From Rhizobiales bacterium 64-17 (lineage in GTDB: Bacteria > Pseudomonadota > Alphaproteobacteria > Rhizobiales > Xanthobacteraceae), in assembly GCA_001899285.1 (NCBI GenBank), contig MKWA01000002.1, positions 1-64,000 on the forward strand: 64,000 bases of DNA. The letters run 5' to 3'. Shown one piece after another: positions 43,044 through 50,924 of the stretch. The notes below the pieces were generated by a model. It was given only the letters and a program-made list of their open reading frames with translations, was not told the origin of the DNA and searched no databases. How positions within the stretch are numbered: the first letter of the stretch is position 1; the number at the start of each line of letters is the position of its first letter. The position numbers and the translations under genes were made by a program.

Positions 43044-43389
43044 CGGGCGGTCCTGCTCTGAAGTTGCCGTTCGCGCTCGTGTTGGCGAGACGATTCGACA
43101 ACCGTTATACTTAGCTTAACCATGCGACCCTTGTTGTATCCGTCGCGAGTTATGATTGTTTAACCTTTTGATTTACAATGGGGAATTGCGATTCTAGTGT
43201 GTCCTGTCAGTATTTCTGGAGTATAAAATCACGGGTCGGATAGCTGTTGGGTTTATCCCAAGTAGTTTGGAAGCATATTTTTCCGACGGCTTCGATACTG
43301 CTGTGATGTACCTGCCACGATCGTTAGAATTTGCGGAAGCGGGCTTCTCGACAAGCGGGTTGTACGATACAGCTTAAAGATACGTCAGG
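43044..43389. promoter_or_regulatory. Divergent regulatory region between P450 and capsule export genes
   Basis: About 345 bases, clearly richer in A+T than the flanking genes, without a gene. It contains the inverted repeat TTGGG-TTTAT-CCCAA at 43247-43261. It should hold the promoters of the P450/acyltransferase pair and of the export operon. Confidence 0.5.
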
Positions 43390-44616
43390 TTGGTGGGAAT
43401 CTTGCAGGCACGCGGCGCCTCTCAACGTCTGAGATCGAGTTCGGTCTGGCGCTCTGCGACCGGGTGGCTTGCCCTTTTGGGCGCTGCCGGACTGGCGGGC
43501 TGCACGGCCATGCCCTCAGCGGGGCCCACCGCAACCGAAATCGTGCAGAACGAAGCGCCGGCCAGCGCTCCGACCCTGACGGGCTATATGGTCGTCGATA
43601 TCGACGGTCATGTGATCTCCGTGCTGAGCCGGCGGCCGAAGTCGTCGCTGTTCAGCATGTTCAAGACTGGTAAGAAGCCGCCGGATGTCCGCCTCGGCGT
43701 TGGCGATTCCATTAGCGTGACTATCTGGGAAGCGAGTGCCGGCGGCTTGTTCTCGACCGCGAGCGTCGACAAGACGACACCGGGGTCGCGCACCGCGACG
43801 CTGCCTGTCCAGGAAATCGCGCAGGACGGCACCATTCAAATTCCCTATGCGGGTCGCTTGAAGGTCGCCGGCTTGCGTCCGGCGCAGGTTGAGGCGCTGA
43901 TCGTCAAGGACCTGCAAGGCAAGGCTATCGAGCCGCAGGCGGTTGTCACGTTGGCGAAAACACGCAGCTCGACCGTGACCATCACCGGCGAAGTGACGAA
44001 CGGCATGCTTGCGCCGGTCAGCGTGGTCGGTGACCGCGTGCTCGACGTGATCGCAACCGCCGGCGGCATCAAGGCTCCAGCCTATGAGACATTCGTGTCG
44101 CTGACGCGCGGCGAGACGACCGCGACCATCGCGTTCAATGCCATCCTCGCCGACGCCCGCGAGAACGTCTATGTGCGTCCGGGCGATGTGCTGACGGTGA
44201 TCAAGCAGCCGCAGCGGTTCACGGTGTTTGGTGGCACGGGTCGTAACGAACTAGTTCCGTTCGATGCGGCGGGCATTACGCTCGAAGAAGCATTGGCGCG
44301 TGCAGGTGGTTTGCAAGATTTACGCGCCGATGCCAATGGTGTGTTCCTGCTGCGCTTCGAACCGGCGGCGATCGCAGCGCAACTCGAACCGTCCCGCAAG
44401 AATCAAATTGCAACGCCGGTCGTGCCGATCGTCTATCGGCTCGCGTTGCGCGATGCCAACTCCTACTTCCTAGCCCGCTCGTTCCAGATGCGCGACAAGG
44501 ACATCATCTATGTCGCGAACGCGCCGATGACCGAAGTTCAGAAGGCTCTCAGTGTGATCGGTTCGGTGACGGCGCCGGTGGTTTCGGGTGCTGCCGTTTA
44601 CAGCATCGCCAAATAG
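43390..44616 (+). CDS. Capsule polysaccharide export outer-membrane lipoprotein (Wza/KpsD-like)
   Basis: 408-residue lipoprotein with a lipobox L-A-G-C after a hydrophobic stretch (G-W-L-A-L-L-G-A-A-G). The Poly_export domain is at about 85-195 (L-G-V-G-D-S-I-S-V-T-I-W-E ... G-T-I-Q-I-P-Y-A-G-R-L-K-V-A-G), followed by SLBB-like beta-grasp repeats (T-V-T-I-T-G-E-V; R-F-T-V-F-G-G-T-G-R-N). It would form the outer-membrane channel for polymer exit. Start is uncertain: TTG 43390, GTG 43393 and TTG 43402 are in frame and there is no ATG; the frame is closed at 43375. First gene of the export operon. Confidence 0.9.
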   Translation: MVGILQARGASQRLRSSSVWRSATGWLALLGAAGLAGCTAMPSAGPTATEIVQNEAPASAPTLTGYMVVDIDGHVISVLSRRPKSSLFSMFKTGKKPPDVRLGVGDSISVTIWEASAGGLFSTASVDKTTPGSRTATLPVQEIAQDGTIQIPYAGRLKVAGLRPAQVEALIVKDLQGKAIEPQAVVTLAKTRSSTVTITGEVTNGMLAPVSVVGDRVLDVIATAGGIKAPAYETFVSLTRGETTATIAFNAILADARENVYVRPGDVLTVIKQPQRFTVFGGTGRNELVPFDAAGITLEEALARAGGLQDLRADANGVFLLRFEPAAIAAQLEPSRKNQIATPVVPIVYRLALRDANSYFLARSFQMRDKDIIYVANAPMTEVQKALSVIGSVTAPVVSGAAVYSIAK

Positions 44617-44745
44617 GCTCGCGCAACGGCGGGAGACAGCCGCCATGATCTGTCCGAAGTGTTCGATCATGTGGTGTGATCCGCGTGTGGGCTTACCCGT
44701 CCGCGGTAGGGGCGATCGCCTCGATTCTGCGCGTGAGATCTGCTG

Positions 44746-45972
44746 ATGCTCGACATGCCAGGACCATTACGGGTCGTATCGGACGGCGAAACCAGGACTG
44801 CCGCCCGTGCCGGACGTATAGTTGGTGCGTTGGCGGGGCGGCGAACGATTGCTCAAACCGTTGAGCGTCTTGGTGTTTTGCGGCTGTCGTTTCTGTTGTG
44901 CGTGATCGTTCCGACACTGATTGCCGGGCTTTATTTGTCGGTCATGGCTTCGGACCAATATGTCTCCGAGGCGCGGTTTTCCGTTCGGCGGGGGACCGAA
45001 ACCAAAATGCCGCCGATGTTGAGCGGCTTGTCGTTCCTGACATCGTTGACCACCAGCGGCGCGTCGACGATGCAGGACGCGTTCATCGTCACCGATTATG
45101 TCCGCAGCCGCACTATCATCGAGGATCTTGGCGGCAAGGACGTGATTGCGAAAATCTACGCGCATCCGGACGCGGACTGGTTCTCCCGGATGCGGTCGGA
45201 TCTGCCGCTGGAGAAAGTCTGGAAATACTGGAAGCGCAAGGTCACGGCGACGATCGATACGCAATCCGGCATTGTGACGCTCGAGATCGCAACCTTTTCA
45301 CCGCAGGAAGCATTCGATCTTGCCCGCCGCATCGTTGAAAAAAGCGAGAAACTCGTCAACGAGATTTCCGAGCGCAGCCGCAACGATGCCCTTGAGCGCG
45401 CACGCGGGGAAGTGACGCTTGCTCAAGAGCGTGTGCGCAAGGCGCGCGAGGAATTGTTGCAGTTCCGCAATGCGAACAGCTCTATCGATCCTGTTGCCAG
45501 TGCGACGTCACTCAGCGAGACGGTCGCGACGCTGATGCGCGAGCGGATAAAGCTCGATAACGACCGGGCAAGCCTGCTCGGCGTTGTGGCTGCGGAATCG
45601 CCTATTCGCAGGCAGCTCGACGCGCGCATTGCCAATATCGACAAGCAGATTGCCGCGCTGCGAGACCAGATGACGAAAGAAGGGCAGGACACGGCGATTT
45701 CGGGTCAGATCGCCGGTTATGAAAACCTGCAACTGGAATCGCAATTCGCCGAAAAGCTGTACGAAGTGGCGCAAAGCGCGTTCGAACAGGCGCGGACCGA
45801 ACAGGATAAAAAGCAGCTTTACCTCGCGACCATCGTGAAACCCGCATTGCCCGAACTGCCGCTTTATCCTCGTATCGGCCTCGGCATGTTTGTGGTGATG
45901 GCTGTATGCTTTGTCCTGTGGAGCATGATGGCACTGCTGATAGCCGCTGTCCGCGATCACATGGGACATTGA
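44746..45972 (+). CDS. Capsule export inner-membrane/periplasmic protein, KpsE-like (copy 1)
   Basis: 408-residue polysaccharide co-polymerase-type protein (KpsE/RkpR group). One membrane helix lies at about 45-70 (F-L-L-C-V-I-V-P-T-L-I-A-G-L-Y), then a periplasmic part with V-S-E-A-R-F-S-V-R and A-F-I-V-T-D-Y-V-R-S-R, a long coiled coil (about 195-325), and a C-terminal helix after P-E-L-P-L-Y-P-R. It links the inner-membrane ABC transporter with the outer-membrane channel. ATG 44746 is used. It is about 35% of the way along a broken operon; a second paralogue lies at 48656. Overall architecture is the same in both. Confidence 0.9.
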   Translation: MLDMPGPLRVVSDGETRTAARAGRIVGALAGRRTIAQTVERLGVLRLSFLLCVIVPTLIAGLYLSVMASDQYVSEARFSVRRGTETKMPPMLSGLSFLTSLTTSGASTMQDAFIVTDYVRSRTIIEDLGGKDVIAKIYAHPDADWFSRMRSDLPLEKVWKYWKRKVTATIDTQSGIVTLEIATFSPQEAFDLARRIVEKSEKLVNEISERSRNDALERARGEVTLAQERVRKAREELLQFRNANSSIDPVASATSLSETVATLMRERIKLDNDRASLLGVVAAESPIRRQLDARIANIDKQIAALRDQMTKEGQDTAISGQIAGYENLQLESQFAEKLYEVAQSAFEQARTEQDKKQLYLATIVKPALPELPLYPRIGLGMFVVMAVCFVLWSMMALLIAAVRDHMGH

Positions 45973-45981
45973 GAGGACGTA

Positions 45982-47028
45982 TCAGGGGTGTGACAGGCCC
46001 CGAAGAATGGCGTCGCTGGCTCTGGCGTAGAGCTCTGCGTCGAACGCCAGCAATCGGCGCACCGGATCGAGCTTGCGCAACTCAGCCGCCATCCGCGAGA
46101 CGAATGAGACCTCATTCAGCTGCGCTTCGCCAAGGCCGTCGATGCCCATAAGCTCGGCGAGCGTCGGGCGGAACTCCTCGAAATGACTGAACAGACCAAC
46201 GGCATTCATGCCGGCGAGATAATCCAGCGCGATCGGGATATGCTTTGCGGACGGGGTTTCGTCGAGCTCGCAGGCGAGAGTGCGGATCATTGGGTTAAAC
46301 AAAGCGTCTTGTTGGCTTTCGGTGAGTTTTCCGAATGTCGCGGCGATCGTGCCCGGCTCGTTGAAGTCGCAATGGCGGGCGACGCCGGCGAGAGGTTCAA
46401 GCCCGGTGAGATACTTGCCAGTAAAACTCGGGCTTTTGTCACTTGCAGCATAACGGACGAACAGCATCCGTTCCGCCAGTTCGTCGAATGGATCGCGCAG
46501 CAGAGCGGCGGAGTTGAATCCGCGATCTTTGAGCAGGCCTCGGTAGCGGAAGTAACGCGGACGCCCCGCGACGAAGATCGAGTTGCCGAACTGGTTGTTG
46601 ATGATGCTGAACAGCGTGTCGAATGAGTGCTGTTCGATCGCCGAATAGCTCAATGCGAAATGCCGGGAGAGAGCGGATTCAACCTGCATCTGCGGCATCG
46701 CATGGAACGTGTATAGGAACAGCTTGCGTGGCAGGTGATGCTGCGGACGAAAGCGACGGAAAATCGGAATTTGCGTCGCGGCATCGCGGATTTCGACCTC
46801 ATCGGCAGTGCCGAGGCCCGGCAGAATCGAATCGTCGATCAGGAAGCCGGCCATGCCGGTCGCGTGCAGGCCGAGGTCCTTCAAATCGGTCCGCAGCACA
46901 TTGGCCTCAAGCTTGCGCTCGTCATGCCCCGGTACGCTGATCACGATCGCTGGCGTCAGGGCTGGATTGTCCGGCACAAGCCAGCCCGCAATCGTTGCGC
47001 CTGCATCTTGGTCGATATGAAATTGCAT
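45982..47028 (-). CDS. Hypothetical protein inserted in the export cluster
   Basis: 348-residue soluble protein with no signal peptide or membrane helix. The N-terminal 100 residues look beta-rich (G-W-L-V-P-D-N-P-A-L-T-P-A-I-V-I-S-V-P-G-H), followed by the conserved-looking block R-K-L-F-L-Y-T-F-H-A-M-P-Q-M-Q-V-E-S-A-L-S and a helical rest (N-N-Q-F-G-N-S-I-F-V-A-G-R-P-R-Y-F). I recognise no family or P-loop. It runs against the export genes and lies only 9 bases from the end of the KpsE-like gene. By location it may serve polysaccharide modification or export. Confidence 0.65.
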   Translation of the reverse strand: MQFHIDQDAGATIAGWLVPDNPALTPAIVISVPGHDERKLEANVLRTDLKDLGLHATGMAGFLIDDSILPGLGTADEVEIRDAATQIPIFRRFRPQHHLPRKLFLYTFHAMPQMQVESALSRHFALSYSAIEQHSFDTLFSIINNQFGNSIFVAGRPRYFRYRGLLKDRGFNSAALLRDPFDELAERMLFVRYAASDKSPSFTGKYLTGLEPLAGVARHCDFNEPGTIAATFGKLTESQQDALFNPMIRTLACELDETPSAKHIPIALDYLAGMNAVGLFSHFEEFRPTLAELMGIDGLGEAQLNEVSFVSRMAAELRKLDPVRRLLAFDAELYARASDAILRGLSHP

Positions 47029-47190
47029 TCTTGGCAGCCGGTCCGCAGCAGGGTTTCTGGCGAGCTTAACCGTTGAAATTTAATGTATTTTTGGCAGTTT
47101 TTGCTATAGTCAAGCGGTGTCGTATTGATCCCCACTCTGCCGCCACTGGCGGGTCCTTGAACGTTCGGCGACGAGGCGAGCGGCCTTCCG

Positions 47191-48009
47191 ATGACCGAGA
47201 CCCTTCTCAACTATCGCGATTCGGGGACGCTGGGCCACGCGAGCCCGCTAAGGGTTCAGGTCCGAGTGATTGGTGCGCTCATATTGCGCGACATGCGTAC
47301 GCGCTTTGGCCGTAAAATCACCGGCTGGATTATCATGGTGATGTGGCCACTGTCGCATCTGCTGTTTCTGATGATCGGCTATTTGATCGCACATCGGATC
47401 GCGCCTGTCGGCACCAATGTGACGGTGTTTATTGGCACCGGCGTGCTGCCTTATATCCTCTGCTTATATCCAGCACGCATGATCATGCTGTGTCTGGTGC
47501 AGAACCAGCCTCTGCTGTTGTTCCCGCCGGTTACCGCGGTCGATGTGATTATCGCGCGTTCGATCCTGGAGATCGTCAACGCTTTCTGGGTCGTGGCATT
47601 GTTCTGCCTGACGCTATTCGTGCTAGATATTGATTTTCTGCCGATGCGATATGGCGATGCGATCCTGGCGATCCTGGCCACGATCTATCTCGGTTTTGCT
47701 ATCGGCTTCATCTCGGCGATCTTGTTGAAGCTCGTGCGTGCCTGGCTTCCGATTCAGATCGTATTACTGATCCTCGCTTATATCGTGTCCGGCGCGATTG
47801 TGCCAATTACCAGCGTGCCCGAACAAATCCGGCAATGGCTTTGGTTCAATCCGCTAGTGCATAGCGTAGAATGGCTGCGTGGGGCCTACTACGATGCGTA
47901 TGGCGAAGGTGTTCTGAGCCGTGGCTATCTGATTGGCTACGCCACGATGCTGATATTCATCGGTCTGGTCATGGAACGTGCTATTCGTGGGCGTTTGCTT
48001 GAATCATGA
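47191..48009 (+). CDS. Capsule ABC exporter permease, KpsM-like
   Basis: 272-residue inner-membrane protein of the ABC-2 type. Six hydrophobic segments follow an N-terminal amphipathic part with I-L-R-D-M-R-T-R-F-G, the KpsM-family entry motif. W-L-W-F-N-P-L-V-H-S-V-E-W-L-R at about 225-240 is the characteristic late motif. With the next gene it forms the exporter that moves the finished polymer across the inner membrane. It overlaps the ATPase gene by 4 bases. Confidence 0.93.
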   Translation: MTETLLNYRDSGTLGHASPLRVQVRVIGALILRDMRTRFGRKITGWIIMVMWPLSHLLFLMIGYLIAHRIAPVGTNVTVFIGTGVLPYILCLYPARMIMLCLVQNQPLLLFPPVTAVDVIIARSILEIVNAFWVVALFCLTLFVLDIDFLPMRYGDAILAILATIYLGFAIGFISAILLKLVRAWLPIQIVLLILAYIVSGAIVPITSVPEQIRQWLWFNPLVHSVEWLRGAYYDAYGEGVLSRGYLIGYATMLIFIGLVMERAIRGRLLES

Positions 48010-48659
48010 TCAAGCTCGACAACGTCTATAAGTTCTACAAGATCGAGCGGCACCGTAAGGTCGTGCTCAACGACGTGTCGATCAATTTTGAACCTGGTGT
48101 CAATTATGCTGTGCTTGGGATCAATGGCGCTGGTAAGTCGACACTTGTTCGTCTGTTGGCCGGTGCCGAACTGCCGAACCGTGGTCGCATTCGCCGCTCA
48201 GTGCGGGTGTCATGGCCGCTTGGTTTTTCGGGAGGTCTTCATTTCAGTATGACCGGTCGCGAAAATGCGCAATTCGTTGCCCGCATCTATGGCGAGGACG
48301 TCCGTAAGGTCGTCAACTTTGTCGAGGATTTTGCCGAGATCGGCCATTACATCGATGCGCCGGTGAAAACCTATTCTTCAGGCATGTTGGCGCGTGTGGC
48401 GTTTGGTTTGTCGATGGCAATCCAATTTGAATGCTACCTAATCGATGAGGTGATGGCGGTGGGGGACGCACGATTCCAGGCGCGCTGTAATGCGGTTTTC
48501 AAAAGCCGTAAAGAGAATGCCGATATCATCCTCGTGTCGCACGATATGGGCTCGGTGCTGGAATATTGCGATCGCGGAATTGTGCTATCTCACGGCCGCC
48601 TGCAGCAGTTCAACCGGGTCGATGAGGCCATCGAGGTCTACAAGAAGCTGAACATGTGA
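48006..48659 (+). CDS. Capsule ABC exporter ATPase, KpsT-like
   Basis: 217-residue ATPase of the KpsT/RkpS group. Walker A is G-I-N-G-A-G-K-S-T, the signature is Y-S-S-G-M-L-A-R-V-A-F, and Walker B reads C-Y-L-I-D-E-V. V-S-W-P-L-G-F-S-G-G-L-H-F after the Q-loop region is typical of polysaccharide exporters. The lack of a C-terminal carbohydrate-binding domain points to KpsT-type export (lipid-linked capsule) rather than Wzt-type O-antigen export. Overlaps both neighbours by 4 bases. Confidence 0.94.
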   Translation: MIKLDNVYKFYKIERHRKVVLNDVSINFEPGVNYAVLGINGAGKSTLVRLLAGAELPNRGRIRRSVRVSWPLGFSGGLHFSMTGRENAQFVARIYGEDVRKVVNFVEDFAEIGHYIDAPVKTYSSGMLARVAFGLSMAIQFECYLIDEVMAVGDARFQARCNAVFKSRKENADIILVSHDMGSVLEYCDRGIVLSHGRLQQFNRVDEAIEVYKKLNM

Positions 48660-49933
48660 TGCCGACACGCGACCATAATGACATGCTGGCCGAAGGGGCG
48701 GTGATCGATGTTCAGCCGGGTACAAATGGCCGGGCCAGCCTCGTCTCGCAGTCTTTGCGCGAGGCGGCGCGCGAAGCTCGGGCACCGCGCGCGCGCTGGA
48801 TGCCATTCCGGTACGTGCACATGCCGATGCGGCGAAACTTCGCATTCTGGCTGGTTGCGAGCTTTATCGCGGTGGTCGTGCTTCCCGTATTCGGTTCCGG
48901 CCTCTATCTCGCGCTGCTTTCTTCTAACCAATATGCATCGGAGGTGCGGTTCGCGGTGCGGGGCGGAGAGCGCAGCCCCTTCGATGCGTTGAGCGGCGTG
49001 CTCGGCGCCGCCGGCAGCGAGTATTTCCAGGATGCGCTGATTGTCACGACTTATCTGCGCGGGCGGCAAGCGATCGATGACATCAACAAGATCGTCGATC
49101 TGCGCCAGGCATTCTCGCGGCCGGAAGCGGATTTTCTCTCGCGCTTCGATCCCAAGGATTCGATCGAGGAGTTGGTGTGGTACTGGCGCTGGCGCACCGA
49201 TATCAGCATCGATTCATTGTCGGGCGTCATCACTGTGGTCGTGCGTGCGTTTACGCCGCAAGATTCGCTCGATATTGCCAATCAAGTGATCGCCGTTAGC
49301 GAGAAACTGGTCAACGATCTGTCCGAGCGATCGCGGCGCGATGCATTGCGCCAGGCGCAGGTGGAATTAGCACGCGCTGAGGCCGGTTTACAGGAAAAGA
49401 TCAGCGCAATGCGCAATCTCCGCAACAGCGAAGGAGTGCTTGACGCCGACAAGGCTGCGGAAGCGATGATCAAGATGCTCGCGGAGATGCGGCTTGAGCG
49501 GTTGCGGCTGGAGCAGGAATATGCGGTGCAGGTGCGCACGGTAGCGCCGGAGACGCCGCATCTGCGCGTTCTGGCGGCGCGTATTGCCAGCATGAAGGAG
49601 CAGATCGAGCGGCTAGAAGCACAGATGACGCGCGGCGGCGTGCAGAATGCACCGGCGCTGGCCGATGCGATGGGGCAGTTTGATCAGCAGAAGCTGGAGC
49701 GCGATATCGCGCAGAAGCAATATATTGCCGCGGCGAGCGCGTTCGAGCGGGCGCGTGTGCAACTCGAAACCCAGCAGCTTTATCTTGCAACCTTTCTCAA
49801 GCCGGTGCTGGCGCAGGAAGCGCTTTACCCCAAGCGCTGGTGGATCTGGTCGATCATCCTGCTCGGTGGACTGGCTCTGTGGGCTGCGGGTGTCGGAGTT
49901 GCGGTATTGGTGCGGAATTATGGGATGGTATGA
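48656..49933 (+). CDS. Capsule export protein, KpsE-like (copy 2)
   Basis: 425-residue paralogue of the protein at 44746, with the same plan: helix at about 60-85 (F-W-L-V-A-S-F-I-A-V-V-V-L-P-V-F-G-S-G-L-Y), periplasmic V-R-F-A-V-R-G-G-E and D-A-L-I-V-T-T-Y-L-R, coiled coil about 215-345, then L-A-Q-E-A-L-Y-P-K-R-W-W and a last helix. The 5' overlap with the KpsT-like gene shows it belongs to the core exporter unit. The two copies may form a mixed complex or serve two polymers. Confidence 0.9.
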   Translation: MMPTRDHNDMLAEGAVIDVQPGTNGRASLVSQSLREAAREARAPRARWMPFRYVHMPMRRNFAFWLVASFIAVVVLPVFGSGLYLALLSSNQYASEVRFAVRGGERSPFDALSGVLGAAGSEYFQDALIVTTYLRGRQAIDDINKIVDLRQAFSRPEADFLSRFDPKDSIEELVWYWRWRTDISIDSLSGVITVVVRAFTPQDSLDIANQVIAVSEKLVNDLSERSRRDALRQAQVELARAEAGLQEKISAMRNLRNSEGVLDADKAAEAMIKMLAEMRLERLRLEQEYAVQVRTVAPETPHLRVLAARIASMKEQIERLEAQMTRGGVQNAPALADAMGQFDQQKLERDIAQKQYIAAASAFERARVQLETQQLYLATFLKPVLAQEALYPKRWWIWSIILLGGLALWAAGVGVAVLVRNYGMV

Positions 49934-49960
49934 GCTATCTTGCGATAGAGGGCTTTATAC

Positions 49961-50185
49961 GTGAACACGCTAAAGCTTGGCTGGAAAATCCTTGAGGTTT
50001 TTAAAAGTGGCGCGCGGGAGGTCTGGCTTGTCGCCGAGACGGACCCCGGAAAAGCGATGAAGCTAATTCACGATCAAGTGCACGAAAAAACGATACTGGA
50101 AATTCTTGAAGCGGTCTCCGAGAAAGAGCTCGACAGGCAGAATATGAGCAGGGGATCTCTCAGAAAAATTTCTACCAATACATGA
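49961..50185 (+). CDS. Small hypothetical protein (74 residues)
   Basis: Starts at GTG 49961 and reads L-G-W-K-I-L-E-V-F-K-S-G-A-R-E-V-W, then K-A-M-K-L-I-H-D-Q-V-H-E-K-T-I-L-E-I-L-E-A-V, a mostly helical charged protein. No family seen. It follows the export operon by 27 bases and overlaps the convergent methyltransferase by 14 bases. Codon use is more AT-rich than the export genes. Confidence 0.45.
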   Translation: MNTLKLGWKILEVFKSGAREVWLVAETDPGKAMKLIHDQVHEKTILEILEAVSEKELDRQNMSRGSLRKISTNT

Positions 50186-50924
50186 CTGTCATAAAGTCGT
50201 TAGTCGTATCAAAAACGATTTTCTGTTTATTGAATCCCAATCGTTCGCGCAGAACTCCTATCGTTCTAGCATTAAAAAACCAAATGTGGGCCGGAAATAC
50301 ATTTTGCCTTCGGTAAAGAGGGACCTGGAAATATATCACCCCGGTACGACTGAGCGCTCGCTTCAGATCTTTGAGAAACTCCAAAGGATTTTGAATGTGT
50401 TCGAGCGTATGCCAGAGAACGATCAAATCTGCTGAAGCGCCGACGCGCGAAAATTCATTTATATTACTCATGACTTTCGCGGAGGCGACGTTCATGGCGT
50501 CAAAAGTCTTTTTTATCTCGCGCGAGTCCAGTTCGATGGTGAAAATGTTCGTAAACGAGCGTGCAGCCGCTGCCGCCAAATATCCAGCGCCAGCTCCGAC
50601 TTCGAGATAGGTGCCTCTGTTCAGCGGTATTTCGTTCTGCTCAAACAGGAATGAGATGATCGGCTCACTTTCGGCGACACGCGTTCCTATGCGTGCCAGT
50701 TCGTCATCGCTTATATGATAAACGCCTTGGACCGCTGCCCGCTGAAAGTTTTCGATTTCTGAAGAAGTAAAATTCTGCTGTTCGAGTGTTTCATTGTACA
50801 AGACATTGCAACTTGGGCAAACGAGGATATCTCGTTGGCACTGATCTTTATCGAGAACCGTTTCGTACAGAGAGTAGTCGGCGATATCGTGACAGACGTT
50901 GCAACGGCGCATCGAAATTCTCAC
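50172..50924 (-). CDS. Class I SAM-dependent methyltransferase with N-terminal zinc finger
   Basis: 250-residue enzyme. The N-terminus has C-N-V-C and C-P-S-C pairs (residues ~8-40) as in sugar C-methyltransferases. The SAM site is L-E-V-G-A-G-A-G-Y at about 108, with I-E-L-D as the acidic end of strand 2 and L-W-H-T-L-E-H-I at the motif II/post-I region. It probably methylates a sugar of the polymer or its terminus. GTG 50924 makes a GTGA overlap with the preceding glycosyltransferase stop; ATG 50912 is the alternative. Last gene of the minus-strand operon that starts with rfbC; low GC. Confidence 0.88.
   Translation of the reverse strand: MRISMRRCNVCHDIADYSLYETVLDKDQCQRDILVCPSCNVLYNETLEQQNFTSSEIENFQRAAVQGVYHISDDELARIGTRVAESEPIISFLFEQNEIPLNRGTYLEVGAGAGYLAAAAARSFTNIFTIELDSREIKKTFDAMNVASAKVMSNINEFSRVGASADLIVLWHTLEHIQNPLEFLKDLKRALSRTGVIYFQVPLYRRQNVFPAHIWFFNARTIGVLRERLGFNKQKIVFDTTNDFMTVMYW

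Noticed and set aside
43044-43389. Search for a CRISPR array or tRNA in the long AT-rich spacer
   Set aside because: No regularly spaced repeats and no cloverleaf-like pairing were seen here or elsewhere in the window.
47091-47110. TTGGCA and TATAGT upstream of the KpsM-like gene as a sigma-70 promoter
   Set aside because: The two boxes are only 8 bases apart, far from the usual 16-18.
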